Part shown: positions 1-12,154 of the stretch, piece by piece | How positions within the stretch are numbered: the first letter of the stretch is position 1 | Layout: the number at the start of each line of letters is the position of its first letter | The notes under the pieces: model-generated | Database searches by the model: none | What the model saw: the letters and a program-made list of their open reading frames with translations, nothing else | What the model was told of the DNA's origin: nothing | Program-made: the position numbers and the translations under genes | NCBI GenBank assembly: GCA_028583685.1 | Contig: JAMXIF010000002.1 | Span: 57,954,674 to 58,018,673, forward strand | DNA length: 64,000 bases | Origin: Petaurus breviceps papuanus | Lineage: Eukaryota; Chordata; Mammalia; Diprotodontia; Petauridae | Direction: 5' to 3'

Positions 1-585
1 AGAATTTTGGAGTAACTTCTGTGAAGTGAAATAGGGAGTGAATTAGGGAGGAATAAAAAATCTACTTTGCTGAAGTAAGGGCTTAGTTGAGATTAGATAA
101 TGTGATTTTCTAACTTCAGTGGTTCATTAGTAACAGCAAAGCAGAAGGCTGATGGGTGTTGGAGTGAAGTTTGGCAAGAAAAGGGAGGCAACAGACTAGA
201 GGGCATGGAACTTCAGAGTAGAGGATAATGTACATTGAATTAAGTAACTCTAAGGTCAAGATTGAGGAAGGAGGGCAGAGAAATCAGAACAAGGGTAGTG
301 CCTTCAGAAAATACTTGATGAGCTAGTAATTCTGGGAGTGGCTTAAATGCTTGTGAACTTGAAAAAGTTGGGGTAATATTTGGAAATCTTAGAGAAAAAT
401 ACATGTTTTGGAAAGTAAAGAGAGCCAAAATGACCATTGCCAATCATGAAGTTTCATAAAACAAATTGCTCTGATGATTGAGTCATGGTCTCATTGGTGA
501 AGGTACTCTCTTCAGTGGTAGAGTACCTAGCTCATCATGCTTTCTCATTCTATATGGTTATTTCTTATGGAGGATCTATCCAATA
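1..585. other. Unannotated AT-rich sequence
   Basis: I see no repeat family, exon or RNA gene here. The short open frames have no recognisable motif. Confidence 0.4.
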
Positions 586-593
586 ATCTGTAG

Positions 594-1012
594 TAATTGT
601 GTCAAACTCAAATAGAAGTAGGGGCTGCCATTGCATATATAAAGATCTCAGTGGGCTGCATATGGACAATTTTATTTTATATTATTTTATTATTTTATTT
701 TATTTTTTGCTTTTTGGAGTGCAATTGGGGTTAAGTGACTTGCCTGAGGTCACACAACTAGTTTTTGTGTTAAGTATCTGAGGTCAAATTTGAACTCAGG
801 TCCTCCTAACTCCAGGGCCCGTGCTTTATTCACTGTGCCACCTAGCCACACCATGTGCCACCTAGCTGCCCCAACAATTTTAAAATGTAATGATATTCAT
901 GTTTTATTATATTTTTATTTTGTTAAATACCTCCCAATTTACCAATTCACCATTCAGGTCTCACTTGGGACTCTTGCAGCCACATCTAGGGCCCACATGT
1001 TTAATATCTCTG
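594..1012. mobile_element. hAT-like MITE, family A, copy 1 (split by a SINE)
   Basis: The left end reads ..tgtgtcaaactcaaatagaa and the right end is the complement of cagagatattaaacatg, both degenerate forms of the cagaggtgtcaaac hAT terminus. The interior shares the ttttattgtatttttattttgttaaatac-type core with copies at 27655-27822 and 53371-53531. A SINE at 675-873 interrupts it, which explains the length. No convincing 8-bp target duplication survives. It has no coding capacity. Confidence 0.65.
675..873 (-). mobile_element. Marsupial tRNA-related SINE inserted in the hAT MITE
   Basis: Reverse orientation: a T-rich tail (675-710), then the ggggttaagtgacttgcc core and gtgccacctagctgcccc head. 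It is flanked by the 9-bp duplication acaatttta at 666-674 and 874-882. The head is partly doubled (gtgccacctagc occurs twice, about 20 bases apart), a small internal tandem duplication. Confidence 0.85.
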
Positions 1013-2202
1013 TTCTGAACAACTTCCTTTCATTCTTTTAATATTTTGTGCTTTATAGAATAACACTTATACTGTAATTCTTCATTTTTGATACATAACC
1101 CAACTATAATTAACCTCCCTTTCTGGTCATGCATGTTCTTGATGACTGAAGTTTTATGTCATTTCTTGTGGATGTTAATATTAGTAAGACAATATAGACT
1201 AATAGAGTTATAACTAGCGTAATACAGCCAGAGCCTTGCCATGTGGTACCAAAATTTCAAGGGTGCTCCTAGTACTTATACCCTTTCAGCACGTGGAAAG
1301 AAAATTGAGTTAAACACCTATATTTTTGTGCAAAAATTATTAGTTCAAGTAGAAAGGAACTGCTTTCTTCCCACATTCCAGGTAAACTCTTCCCTAACAA
1401 CCTCATTCCACTTCCAAGCATCAGCCATATCAGCAGCAGCCTCACAGTAGTGTCATGGCTATATTTTTCCTAATGAGACCTTAATTACTCAAGATCTAAG
1501 GTTTTTCCTCAAGATGATCCCAATGGGTTTCTTTTTAACAATATTGCTTGAGGCAACCTCATGTTGCTAATCTTGGGTGTGTTCATATCTTCTATGATAC
1601 CAAAGAATATCTCAAGTAAGTATGTATTTTCTGGTTTTCTGCCCCAATTAACACTGACATTTAGCAGATCATAGCACAAAATCATCTTCCTGGATGAATT
1701 TATATGATTTTAACATATATGTTGGAGCAATTTTGTTTGGGGAGAGCCTTCAAATCTGTATTTTGTTCTACTTAGTCAAATTGATCAAAGAAACAAGCAA
1801 CAGTCAAAGTAGGATTTTATGTTGTTTGTAACTTGGAGTCGGCTGGGTGACTATGAAGAAATGATCTGTATCAAGATCTCACTGTCACTGACTGAGACAG
1901 TTGTCTAACCTCTGACTCTAGCACACATGAGGGAATAGAGAGGATTAAAAAGCTGTTGACAGGGACGCATATCTCTCTGGCTTTGTGGCAGGGGAATTAA
2001 TGATGTGCCCTCTAATATAATTTATATTCTAGGAACTCTTACAGTTTATAGCATAGCCCAATGAATCAGATTATCATCATGGACATAGGAAGACACAAAG
2101 ATTGACAGACAGGTAAAGGTACCAAAGAAGTCAAATTACTCAGATTGCAAGACTGTGCCATAAAGGAGTTGTCAATAGACTTTGTTGCTCACACATTGAG
2201 AT
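1013..2202. other. No recognisable feature
   Basis: AT-rich sequence with no family I can name. The 69-codon frame at 1241-1450 has no motif and looks like chance. Confidence 0.4.
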
Positions 2203-2746
2203 AGGCAGTTGGATTGCACAGTGGATAGAGAACCAGACTTGAAGTTGGGAAGACCCAAGTTCTAATCTTTCTTCAGACACTCATTAGCTGTGTGACCCTG
2301 GGCAAGTCACTTAGGTTCGGGCATAGATGGCAAGTACTAAACTGGAAAGTTTTAGTCTCCTCTTCTATAAAATGGATGTAATAATAGCACCAAACTCACA
2401 AGGTTCTGTTAGAACTAAGATAAATCATTAACATTTATAAAGCTCTTTTGTTGTTGTTCAGTTATATTTTTTAGCCATATCTGAGTCTTTGCGACCCTAT
2501 TTGGGGTGTTCTTGGTAGAGAGAGTGGTTTGCCATTTCCTTCTTGAGGTGATTTTATAGATGAGGAAACTGAGGCAAACAGGGTTAAGTGATTTGTCCAG
2601 GATCATTCAGTAAGTGTCTGAAGCCAGATTTGAAGACGAGTCTTTCTGACTCAAGGTCCAGCACTCTTTCCATTATACCACCTAGCTGCCCCTGTAAAGC
2701 ACCTTTGCAAACCTTGAAATGCTATATAAATGCCAGCTTTTAGTAT
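2203..2746 (+). mobile_element. THER1/MIR-type SINE, interrupted
   Basis: The forward copy has a tRNA-like head (ggcagttggattgcacagtg), the tgtgaccctgggcaagtcac core and an LINE-like tail. The tail resumes after 2692 (gcacctttgcaaaccttgaa...ctatataaatgc). A reverse MAR1-type SINE at 2448-2692 splits it, so this SINE is the older of the two. Confidence 0.75.
2448..2692 (-). mobile_element. MAR1-type SINE with RTE-like tail
   Basis: Reverse orientation. It starts with ttgttgttgttcagttat, the complement of the BovB/RTE-like gagttggacatgactgaac tail, then shows gatgaggaaactgaggcaaa and ends in the cacctagctgcccc head. The flanks taaagctctttt (from 2438) and taaagcaccttt (from 2695) match at 10 of 12 bases and look like an old target duplication. 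Confidence 0.85.
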
Positions 2747-2846
2747 GCCTGTAGGCAACCCTAGAGGAGGAAAGAAATTGATGCCCCTGTTATGTTTACT
2801 GGTAGTAAATGCTTCTCCCAAAATTGATTTCTCTGCTACTGTGAGT

Positions 2847-3040
2847 ATAGAAATATTATCATCATTATCATCATCATCATCCATTTACTATTTGCAAAGC
2901 ACTTTATATCCATTATCTTATTTGATCATCACAACAATATTCTTCAAGGTCACATAGCTAGGAAGTTCCAGAAGAGGGATTGGAACCCACATCTGTCAGA
3001 TTCCAAATCCAGCTTGGACTCTTTCTTCTTACTATATCAA
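2847..3040 (-). mobile_element. MIR/THER1-type SINE
   Basis: Reverse copy: a TCA-rich tail, then gcaaagcactttatatccattatctta, ggtcacatagctagg and a degenerate head. A short stretch around the gaggaaactgag block is missing. Confidence 0.65.
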
Positions 3041-3054
3041 GCTTATACACACAA

Positions 3055-3262
3055 ACCCACACAAGTACTTTGCATGTACATTTTATACATACTATCTCCC
3101 AGCTAGTGAGATGCCTACTGCAGGGATTGTTATCTTCATTTTCCAGAGGCTGAGAGAGGTAAAGCAGATCTCCCATGATCACCTTACTAGCAAATGTTAG
3201 TATCTGGATTTTAATCTAGGCCTTTATGACTTCAGACTCAGACCTCTAATCACTAAAATATA
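3055..3262 (-). mobile_element. MIR-type SINE
   Basis: A second reverse MIR-like unit. It reads from actttgcatgtac through ttatcttcattttccagagg and gagaggtaaagcag to a cagactcagacctctaatcac head. It is more diverged than its neighbour. Confidence 0.55.
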
Positions 3263-3767
3263 ACTGTGTGACACTCTAGTAAATAATCTGTTTTGGAAAA
3301 TCAGCTAAAAAGTTTGCATATTCCCCCCCTTGGGTTTTTATGAAGTTAACAGGAAAGGATAATCTATCTTATAAAAAGTTTTACAGAGATAAGAAAGTAG
3401 ACATAGGTGTCAGCAGCTGTTGCCTTGTGGGTCACTTTCATTTTTTGTAAGTATGCCATATTTTCCATTCTATTGGGATGTCACTGTCTTCTAGACATCT
3501 TGAAGAATGGTCCCCATGCTCCATGCAGTTGAGTTGTTTCCGGAAGACATTTCTTTTATTTGTATTTGGCCAGATCCAGGTGGTCTCAAGTTCCTTTTCT
3601 TAAAATCATTTCTACCTACTCATATTAAGTACAGAAGTTACTGAGTCCATCATTGTAGAAATGTCATCAAATATAATTACATTTAGGATCTATTTGTTAT
3701 CCCTTTTTCTGTTTCATCTACAAATGATCTTGCTGTGTTTGTTCTTGTGTCATTACCTACATAGGAT

Positions 3768-3955
3768 CAGAGACAGAGACCTGGAAAGGACCTAAAAATC
3801 AGTTTAATCCAAGTCCTTCATTTGTTAGTTTCAGAGCTAACACTGAGAAGTGACTCACCTATGGTCACATAGTTAGTAAGTAGGAAATGCCAGGATTTAA
3901 ACCCAGGTGCTCCGAGTCCAAATCCAAGAATCTGTCTGTCTCTCTACAGGATTGC
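3768..3955 (-). mobile_element. MIR-related SINE (ggaaaggacct type)
   Basis: It opens with gatcagagacagagacctgg and aaggacctaaaaatcag, then ggtcacatagttagtaagtagg, and ends in tttaaacccaggtgctccgag. This is the mammalian SINE layout with the tagagctggaagggacctt-like lead. Confidence 0.65.
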
Positions 3956-4482
3956 TTTTTGACCTGCTTTTCACTTTTTGGTGAGGTGATATTTACTACT
4001 CATAATCCTCCATACTAATGATTGTTTCAAACTACCCCTTCTACACCAGGATTGTTCTTACATTATATCATTCCATTTTGTAAGGATATTAAATGTTTGC
4101 TCTATGTGATGATTTCTGAATTCTTTTGAACTCATTGTGCCAGTGTTTTTGCACTCAATGAACCTCTTTAAGATACAGTGATAGTCATTTTTTTTGACTT
4201 CTGAAAAGTTTCCTATTTTGCAGGCAATTGTTTTAACAGGTTAAACTGTAGGTGTTCCAATATCATGTGTGCATTCTCATTTTATCCCTTTTTTCTGTAA
4301 TTTGGCATTTATTCTGACCACAGGGTGAGCTAACTGCACATATACAATTGATAATGAAATGATTTTTTGGCAATCAGTCATTTCCCTGTCAATATATAAT
4401 CAAGTCATGAGGTTTCTGTGTGTGTTTTTCTGTTTTGTAATGTTGTTCAATGTTTATGTCATATAGGCCTAAAACTCTAGAT

Positions 4483-4665
4483 CAGAGTTTCTTAACCTGG
4501 GGTTCATGAAGCTGTTTTTTTTTCATTGAGAACTATTCATATGATAACTTTTAATACTTTTTTCTTTCATTTTTCATATTTAAAAGCATCATTCTGAGAG
4601 GTGATTCATAGGCTTTGCCAGAGTGCCACATGGGTCCACAACACATAAAAGGTAAAACTCTCCTG
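4483..4665 (+). mobile_element. hAT-Charlie-like MITE, family B, copy 1
   Basis: It begins cagagtttcttaacctgggg and ends aaaaggtaaaactctcctg, a degraded complement of the same terminus. The interior has the family's hallmark catttaaaaacatt/ctgagaggggtccataggc block. The flanking octamers ctctagat and ccctaaat match at 6 of 8, as expected for hAT. No coding sequence. Confidence 0.75.
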
Positions 4666-4689
4666 CCCTAAATGATCTTCTTCATCCTG

Positions 4690-4990
4690 AACTGTATTTT
4701 CCAGCATAGTTTTCCTCCCTTATATTCCACTTTGCATTGGAGTACCTAGTATCAAATGCATATATTAATTTAGTTTTGAAGACCTTGTCAAATTCTTCAT
4801 AGAATTTCTCTATTTCATCTTCTGTTGCAGATGTTGGCCTCTCAGATATACTTATATGCATGGAAGTGAGCTTGCTTTGGTTTTTATGAATACTTACCAG
4901 GTGTCCCACGAAGTATTTCTTGATGCCTTTGGAAGATCAAAGAAACAAAGTCTACTGACTCCATTTATCTGAGGACACTTTGTGATTTGT
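4690..4990 (-). pseudogene. RTE (BovB-like) LINE endonuclease fragment
   Basis: The reverse frame (within 4682-4909) reads ..HISISERPTSATEDEIEKFYEEF.., which follows the RTE endonuclease pattern YAPTS..DEEIEKFYEDL. Two other RTE pieces here (around 29505-29920 and 36985-37360) show the same region. Only the endonuclease part is recognisable. The sequence from 3270 to 4480 could hold the RT part, but I cannot show it. Long dead. Confidence 0.55.
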
Positions 4991-6290
4991 CCTTACATTT
5001 AGTTGTAGCTTTAAAAATATATTCCTGTACAGTTAAACAGATAATATCAATATGGATGAGGCTCATTTCCTTCAATAGGATGTAGAGTAATAAACTGTTT
5101 TTTTTTGAGATAAAGTTCACATTAAGAATACCAAGACTCAAATCAATGTCTGTCTATACTCTATGAATCATAAAATTTTTTGTATCCTCTGCTCCACATT
5201 TCCCCACTGTTCCTGTAGAATTAAAATGGTCCTGTGGTGAACTGGAGGCTGTTTTGTATTTGTTTCTGTTTCATGGGTTGCTATGGCCAAAGAAATCATC
5301 ACCTAGTGGCTAACATTCCAATGATGAACTGCTCCATATTTAGCTAGGGTGGTCCTTGGAGAGAAGACTTAGTCACTTGCCAACCTCATACTCAAAGCCT
5401 TTCTGCCTTGGCAAAACCTGCCAGAGATTGGGCTCTATTAACATAGCTTTTAGGGACTCAGGGTCATTTCCTCAACATCATAAAGAGATATTAGAGCAGC
5501 TGAATTTTTTGTAGAGGATGAAACAACAAACTGAATAAAATAAATAGGTTAAAAATAATTTTAAAAGTAGGAAACAGCTCAAGGGAATTGACCCTGGGGA
5601 TTAGTTCCTCAAAAAAAGAAAAAAAAAGGAATTTAGTGCGAGGAAAATCTCTGGGCAAAATCTAGAGACATGGAAAGCTTTGAGTTGTTATTTGCATTTG
5701 GTTTCACCCTGACAGCTCTATGCTCTCATGGAGAAAGGAATATGAAGTAGTGAGAAGAGCATAGAGAAAAGGGGATGGGGCAAACAAAAATATGGAACCA
5801 AAAAGAACTTAAATTCCAAAGTAACTAGTCCCTTTACCTTAGGTTTGTACATACCCTCTGTGGTGAAACATTCACATGCTAAAAGGTATGGTAAACTTTA
5901 AGGTGATCGGCCAGTTTGGAACCAGGAAAATTGAAATTTAATTAAATGTAGCTGGATTAAATGAAGATTTATTTTAAGTGCTTGTAGCATACCGGTAGAA
6001 GTGAGTTACCAGCAAGACATGGGAATATGGTAATTCCTGATGGGGGGCTTGGACCCCTAGAATGAACCAGTTTTAATTTATCAGTAAAGGAGGTACTGAG
6101 TCCTTTGGGAGACATTATAAAGGTATTTTAAAATAAAAGAGAAGCAAAGGGGGATTTCAGGGTGAGCTAAAGGAAAATAGTTATTAGCATAACAAATCCA
6201 CCAGAAATGTGTTGAAGACAAAGAAGCACAGAAAAGTGTGAAAAGAGGAAAAATGATGAAACCCACCTATACTCGCTGAGATAAGAAGCA
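4991..6290. other. No recognisable feature
   Basis: Possibly the upstream part of the RTE copy up to about 5420. Beyond that it is AT-rich sequence with A-rich runs near 5610-5630 and no identifiable repeat or exon. Confidence 0.35.
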
Positions 6291-6304
6291 CAGAGTTTGA
6301 ATAA

Positions 6305-6360
6305 GTAAGAGGACCTAGAAGGCCACATGTGGCCTTGAGGCTGCAGGTTCCCCACCCCTG
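6305..6360. mobile_element. One end of a hAT-like element, family C
   Basis: This segment contains the palindrome ggccacatgtggcc and ends in caggttccccacccctg, the complement of a caggggtggggaacctg hAT terminus. The opposite end is not seen, so the element is truncated or too diverged. The same terminal 17-mer recurs at 59723-59739. Confidence 0.6.
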
Positions 6361-6361
6361 G

Positions 6362-7765
6362 TTTATGCTGAGATTAAAGTGGTCTAGCTGTCATGGGCTG
6401 AATGAGGTCTTTAGGACCATCTCCTACATTTGATCATAACAAAGCTCCAACAAAAAGGGCTTCCTTCTTATGATGGGATTCTTATCCACAGTATATACCT
6501 CACTCTAAGAAAGTAGTATTCCTGCTAAGCAGCAGTTTCTCCCTTACCCATATGCTTGCTATATGAACTTCAATATTAGTGTTATTACTAATATGGGTTC
6601 AAAAAGTTATCTTTGTTGGAAACTCAATACCAACAGCTGGAAGATAAATACTGAAAACAGAAACTATGGAAAAGAGAGGAAAGAGTAGAACCAAGATGAT
6701 TCTTCTGAGTTTCTTACAGTTTCAATATCACTTACTTTGGGGGATACATGGATTCTTTCTGTACCAATATTCCTCTGTTTTATCCAGAATGTCTTATGTT
6801 TATTCTTTTTTGGAAGAACCTGACTTTTTTATGCTCTGGGGAATGAGAAATGAATAGTTTTGTCTAAAAAATAACCCAGTTTCAACCTCTGGCAGACAAT
6901 TTTCCCACACACAACTCTAGTCCCAGACCAAAAACAGTGTTCATTGTGGGCCTTTTATGAGCTGAGTAAGGCACTGGCAAGAGTTGGGTCAGTGTGGTCA
7001 AGCCAGGTACTATCTGGCACATAGCTGCTAATTTTGGTCACCTCCATCAGAAGTCTGACTCTGGGAGGTTGGGACTCTAATCAAGCCTGCTTATGTCAGA
7101 TGGGTGTTCTTCATGCTCCCAAAATAGCATATCCTGTTAGCAACAACATAAGGGTGGAGAAGATTAGCTAGGACTGGACACCAGAGATTACTAGAGATGA
7201 ATGTCAAGGATTTTGCCCATATTCCGTAGGGTAAGAGCAGATTTTCAGGTGATATTTGGAGTGATTTCAGTGCTGATATGCCCTTGTTAAAATGACTAGT
7301 CCTTGTGTGTGATTCATCATAAAATATGAGAGAGTGAAAATGTATATGCAGAAGATAAGAAGATTACAGCATTTTGGCTATATTGGCTGAAGGTTTTCCT
7401 TCCTTGTCTTCTCTGTTGGCAACAATTCCTCACCTCTGAGAAGGAAAATCTGCCATGTATTTGTATGGTATGTCTGTATTCCCTAGAGGTTGGTGTAGTC
7501 CATGGTTAAGGTGCCATATTATTTGTGAGCTAGTTTATGGAGTATTTTCCAGAGGACATTGAGCAGTGACAATGTGTCCTGCTTTGACAGGACAAGATTT
7601 GACAACACAGTGTCATATGTGATCTATCATGAAGGCTCCATCATGATGAGAATATTGTCTTGTAGTGGTCATCTTCATGATGTATTTTGACATAATATTT
7701 CAGAGATGGCTTTATCTGTTCTAGACTAAGACTCAAATAGAAACAATCACTGAGATTGATCTCAT
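6362..7765. other. No recognisable feature
   Basis: No repeat, exon or RNA gene that I can support. The 63-codon frame at 6666-6857 has no known motif. Confidence 0.4.
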
Positions 7766-7767
7766 TA

Positions 7768-7878
7768 TCAGTTAACAAACATTATTAAGCACCTGCTATG
7801 TGACAGACTATTCTAGTTACTCAGGATATAAATACACAAATTAAATAAATAGTACCTCTTCTCAAAGAGTTTATATCC
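7768..7878 (-). mobile_element. L2 LINE, 3' end
   Basis: Reverse copy of the L2 terminal region: taacaaacattattaagcacc, tgctatgtg, then tcaaagagtttatatccct. It is 5'-truncated, like most L2 copies. Confidence 0.65.
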
Positions 7879-8170
7879 CTCCACCACCACTCACTACCCC
7901 CAATAGCTGTTGTTGCTGCTGTCTCCACCCCCTGATCCTACCACTGGTGTTTCATGCATGTAGGATCTGGGCCATCATCTACCCTTATGTCACAAATCTC
8001 TCAGACCTTCTAAGTTGTCCTGGGCTGGAAGAATGTTTTACTCTGACCTTTTGTTGTCTCCTACATTCTAGAATTTTATTTGAGATATTATTTTAAAGTT
8101 TTTGGAGTGTTAGAAGAATTCATCTTAGTGCTTTCTCTACTTCACCATGTTGGCTCCATCCCTAGAAGTC
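7879..8170 (-). mobile_element. L1 5'UTR fragment
   Basis: The reverse strand carries a marsupial L1 leader: ccttctaagttgtcctgggctgg, ttttatttgagatattatttt, ending caccatgttggctccatccc. The last piece is the complement of the ggatggagccaacatgg 5' end. No ORF1 is attached. Confidence 0.5.
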
Positions 8171-10582
8171 TGCAGATAAATACTGTTTGATGGGCATCTT
8201 GAAAGATGAACTCTTCTCTTATAGCTTCATTAAAAGTATCTTTGGAACAACTCTAGTAACAGTCAGGATCTGGGGATGGCATATACCTCATTTGTCAACA
8301 CATCCTTTATGTTTTTTTCTGATGTGTTTTAGAAAGCTAGTTTGTTCCACTTAACTTGAAGATGATGAGTATTTGACATGGCAACATCCAATGAAAGCAT
8401 TCATTATTTTCCAATTGTCATTATTAATAAAATAGGAGAATATGTGGAGAAAAAATAGAAAGGTAAGACAAGGATGGAAAAGGAAAAGACAGAAAGGGGA
8501 TAGGTGATTCTGGGGTCAAATCACTGAAGTTAAAGATATCCATTATAAAGCCTATATTGAATAACTTCAGGGGGAATAAATAAGGTGAAGAAAAGATTTT
8601 CTGGTAAAATCCAGGTGAAAACCAATCTAATCAATAAAGTCAGTCTAGTTTCTTCCAAAAGTTAAAAGAGATGAACCTAGGGATTAGCTGCTCTCACTAT
8701 GTTAAGATTAAATTGTGCACTAACCTAGCTATCTAGGCTAGATTGTAGTCAAAAAAAGGTGAAAAAAGTAGCAGCATTAAAGAAGAAAAGTCACTTGTCA
8801 AGGACAAAAATATTTTAATTGAGTATAGTTTCAAAGTAATTGTAACAGTTTTGGTAGGAAGCTTCAGACTAACAACAGATTGTTAGATTTATAGGCATTC
8901 CTGTTCTGCACATATATTCACTTCCATGGATCTTCTCTGCAAATTCCCATAGGCTCAGATAGATGGTGTTGCGGTAACACAGACAATACATGAGACATAC
9001 ATCAGAGAAATGATTTAATTAAGCATATCTTGTTTGTCTTTAAGAAAAGGGACCCCAGATCCTAAGGACTGTGATGACCATGATGGTTTCTAACTTTCCC
9101 TCTTGCACTTACATTAGAAGCAGCCAATTCATGATAATTGGAATCATCAAAATACTGAAATCAGCAGTTTCAACTATCTCTATGAACTTGTGTTTTCCAA
9201 AACATGTATGAAGCTCTTTGTGTTTAACAAGAACTAAAAGACTATTGTCATTTTCTCTCCTTTGTCTCTTTGCTCTACTATTTTAAGATTTATCTTAAAA
9301 GTTAGCAAAACTAAGTGTAGTGAGAACCCAGAAAGCAGCCTCATTAGCTATCCAGAGTATTTCCCAAGTAGTAATCAGGATTACTAATATTTTTAGAAAT
9401 ATTAAATTGGACCCTGAAAGGCAAGGGAATTCTAACATATTAGGATCATCCTCTACTTCTAAGCTGAACTGTGGTATATAATCTCTCTTTTGAACCCTGG
9501 TAAAATATTTTGAATTGGTGTAGCAAGACCCTTTCTATTTTGGTCCTTTTGAAGGTGAACCCTTCCTACCTGGGGGTATAAAGTAAATTAGTTTTACTAT
9601 CAACTTCCCTCACCAACCAGATGAGTGCCCACATGGTTTTTAGCTCCCAAATCTACATGAACATTATTTCCATTCTCTAGACTTTGATAAAAGTTCTACA
9701 AAAGCTATTCTTCACTCTTATCCTTTTGACTTATGAGGACTGATACAAACTTATTTTGGAATGAAGCTTCAGGCAAAAGGATTTCTATGTTTAAATCACT
9801 GGAGGTACTTGCCATCACAGAAATAAAAACGTTGACCTTGACACAGGCAAAAAAAGAAGTCCAGAACCCTACAATATAATTATAAAAAAAATTGTCTCAA
9901 GCCACTGGGGCTAAGAGAATTTGGGAAAAATAGTAGGTGAGTGTACAATAACACTGAGGTAGCAAATTGGTTAATTTTCTGTGAGTTTGTCTTGGCAGCC
10001 AAGTGGCTCATAAGTCATTTTAACAGGTGATACCCTCCCTGTCTTGCCCTCTGTACCTTTATGTAAGAGAAAGCCAAATCAGCACCTGGCACTGCAATAT
10101 AGCACTAAAAGGGAGCCTCAGCTATGGGTAATGATCCATCACCTTTATGATACCCTGGGGCTTCAGTTGGCTGCCACTATGTTCTCATTCGTAGGTGTCA
10201 TTGAGTTTTTATCAGGCTTGTTTCAATGGGACTGAATAATTTTCTCTCACAGCAAGGGAGCTGATATAGTTCAGATGACACATATAGTTAAATCACCATA
10301 GCACTCCTTAAGTATAATGGGAAAAAAATCTGGATAGAGAAAAAAATATAACTTATAAAACAAATTAAAAGGATTCTAATTTTCAATTCAATCCGTGGAC
10401 AGTGTTGGACAATCAATCTTCCTCAATGACAAGGGACTGAGCTCCGTAGTGGAAGAGCAGAAATACAGTTATCTGGCTGTATCTGCCTGGTTCTGTATAT
10501 CCTAGTTCAGAACCAGCATATTGATTGCACATGGATACCATGATGCATTCAAAAATACAAGCAGGAACATACACGTCAATCA
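8171..10582. other. Longest stretch with nothing recognised
   Basis: About 2.4 kb of AT-rich sequence in which I recognise no family and no exon. The 63-codon frame at 10044-10235 has no motif. Very old or unlisted repeats could be present. Confidence 0.35.
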
Positions 10583-11224
10583 TCAATCAACAAGTATTTA
10601 TTAAGGATTTTTTATATGCTGGGAATATAAATAAAAAAGAAGCAGTTCCTGCCTTTAAGGCCCTCATAATAGGTGAGAAAAAATGTACATAAATACTTAT
10701 ATACAGGACACAAAGTAGTCTTAGTTGAGAAGGCACTAATAACTGGAGGGATAAAGAAAGGTTTCCTTTAGAAAGTAGCTTTTAAACTGATCTTTTCAGG
10801 AAGTCAGGGATTCTAGGACATTGAGGTAGGGAGGGAGAGCATTCCTGGCATGGGAAATAACCAGTATAAAGGCAATGAGAGAGAAGAAAAGGCTTGAAGC
10901 TGAAGAACAGCAAGTTGGCTAGGATGGCTGGATAATAAAATTATTAGAGAGGAACAATGTATAAGAATGGAAAAATATGAAGGGGCCCAGGTTGTGAAGA
11001 ACTCCAAATGACCAAGAGAGGACTTTATATTATCCTAGTAATAATGAGTTGATGCAATTTGTTGAGCATGATCAGAATATCTTAGGAAAATCACTTTGGT
11101 GGCTATCTAGAGAATAAATTGAAAGAGAAATCATAAGGGTTAGAGATCAATAATGAAGTTAATGCAATAGTCCAGATGATACATTAGAAGGACTAGAACT
11201 AGAGTTCTAGGGATATATTTTTAT

Positions 11225-11315
11225 CTATAACTACTTATAGATAGATACATAAATATATGTATGTATACATATATGTACATCTACATATATGCATATAAAT
11301 TACATATACATATGT
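11225..11315. repeat. Degenerate (TATG)n/(TA)n
   Basis: A run of TAGA, TATG and TACATA units inside the L2, probably grown from a short seed in the LINE. Confidence 0.8.
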
Positions 11316-11426
11316 ATCAGTTAGAAACATTAATTTGTGGCATCTGATTGGATATTTGTGGCTTTTGAGTGATGAATTGAAAATGACTAAAGGCAACTTT
11401 GGGTGAGAGCAAAAAATGAAGAAAAC

Positions 11427-11677
11427 AAGCATTTATTAAGCACCTCTATGTGCCAATCACTGTGCTAAGTGCTTTACAAATATTATTTCATTTGATCCTT
11501 ACAATAACCCTGGAAGATGGGTGCTATTATGATCCCATTTGAAGAAAGAGAGGCCAAGAGAAATTAAGTAACTTGTCCAGGGTCACAGGGCTATTAAGTG
11601 TGTGTGACGAGACTTTAACGCACTTCTTCCTGACTCTAGTCCCAGAACTCTGTCTACTATACCACCTAGCTGCCTCT
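11427..11677 (-). mobile_element. THER1/MIR-type SINE in the L2
   Basis: A near full-length reverse copy: aagcatttattaagcacctc, gtgctaagtgctttacaaat, ttgatccttacaataaccctgg, aagtaacttgtccagggtcac and a tataccacctagctgcc head. It lies within L2, so it inserted later. Confidence 0.85.
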
Positions 11678-11971
11678 GGGGAAAAAAAAGTATGCTAGTG
11701 TCCATAATAATAAGGAAAGTCAGCAAAAGGGTGTGTTTGGTGGAGGGAAAACAATCAGTTTTGTTTTGGACATTTTAAATTTGAAACATAGAGTTTCAAA
11801 TGTCCAACAGCCAGCTGGTGATACAGAACCAAAAATTATGTGCATAGATCTTGTTACATAGAGCTGAAGTCATCTGCATAGCTGAATGCATGGGGGCTCA
11901 TAAGATTTCCAAATAAACAAGTGTAGAGGAAATAGAAAATAAGACCCAGGATAGAGTCTTGTTGTATACCC

Positions 11972-12154
11972 TTAGTTGGTTGGACTGATATAGATTAAAA
12001 TTCGGTAAATACGAGAGCAATAAAGTGGATCAGACAGGTGAAAGCAGAACCAAGAGAGAACAATTTCACTAAACCCTACAGAAAAGACAATATCTAGAAA
12101 AAGAAGGTGATAAATAGTGTCAAATATTGCAGAGAAGTCACAAAAGAAGAACAT
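11972..12154 (-). pseudogene. L2 reverse-transcriptase remnant
   Basis: The reverse frame contains FCDFSAIFDTIYHLLF and GFSEIVLSWFCFHLSD. These match the L2/CR1 RT block DLSAAFDTVDHSLLL..GFxDTVLSWFxSYLxxR, RT motif A and what follows. No upstream start survives. Confidence 0.8.

Noticed and set aside
2203-2340. A tRNA gene in the SINE heads
   Set aside because: tRNA-like A and B box resemblance is expected in tRNA-derived SINEs. None of the copies folds into an intact cloverleaf by inspection.
5500-8720. A possible second pair of related segments (ccctggggattag near 5592 and cctagggattag near 8668)
   Set aside because: Only about 20-30 bases resemble each other, and alignment fails on both sides.
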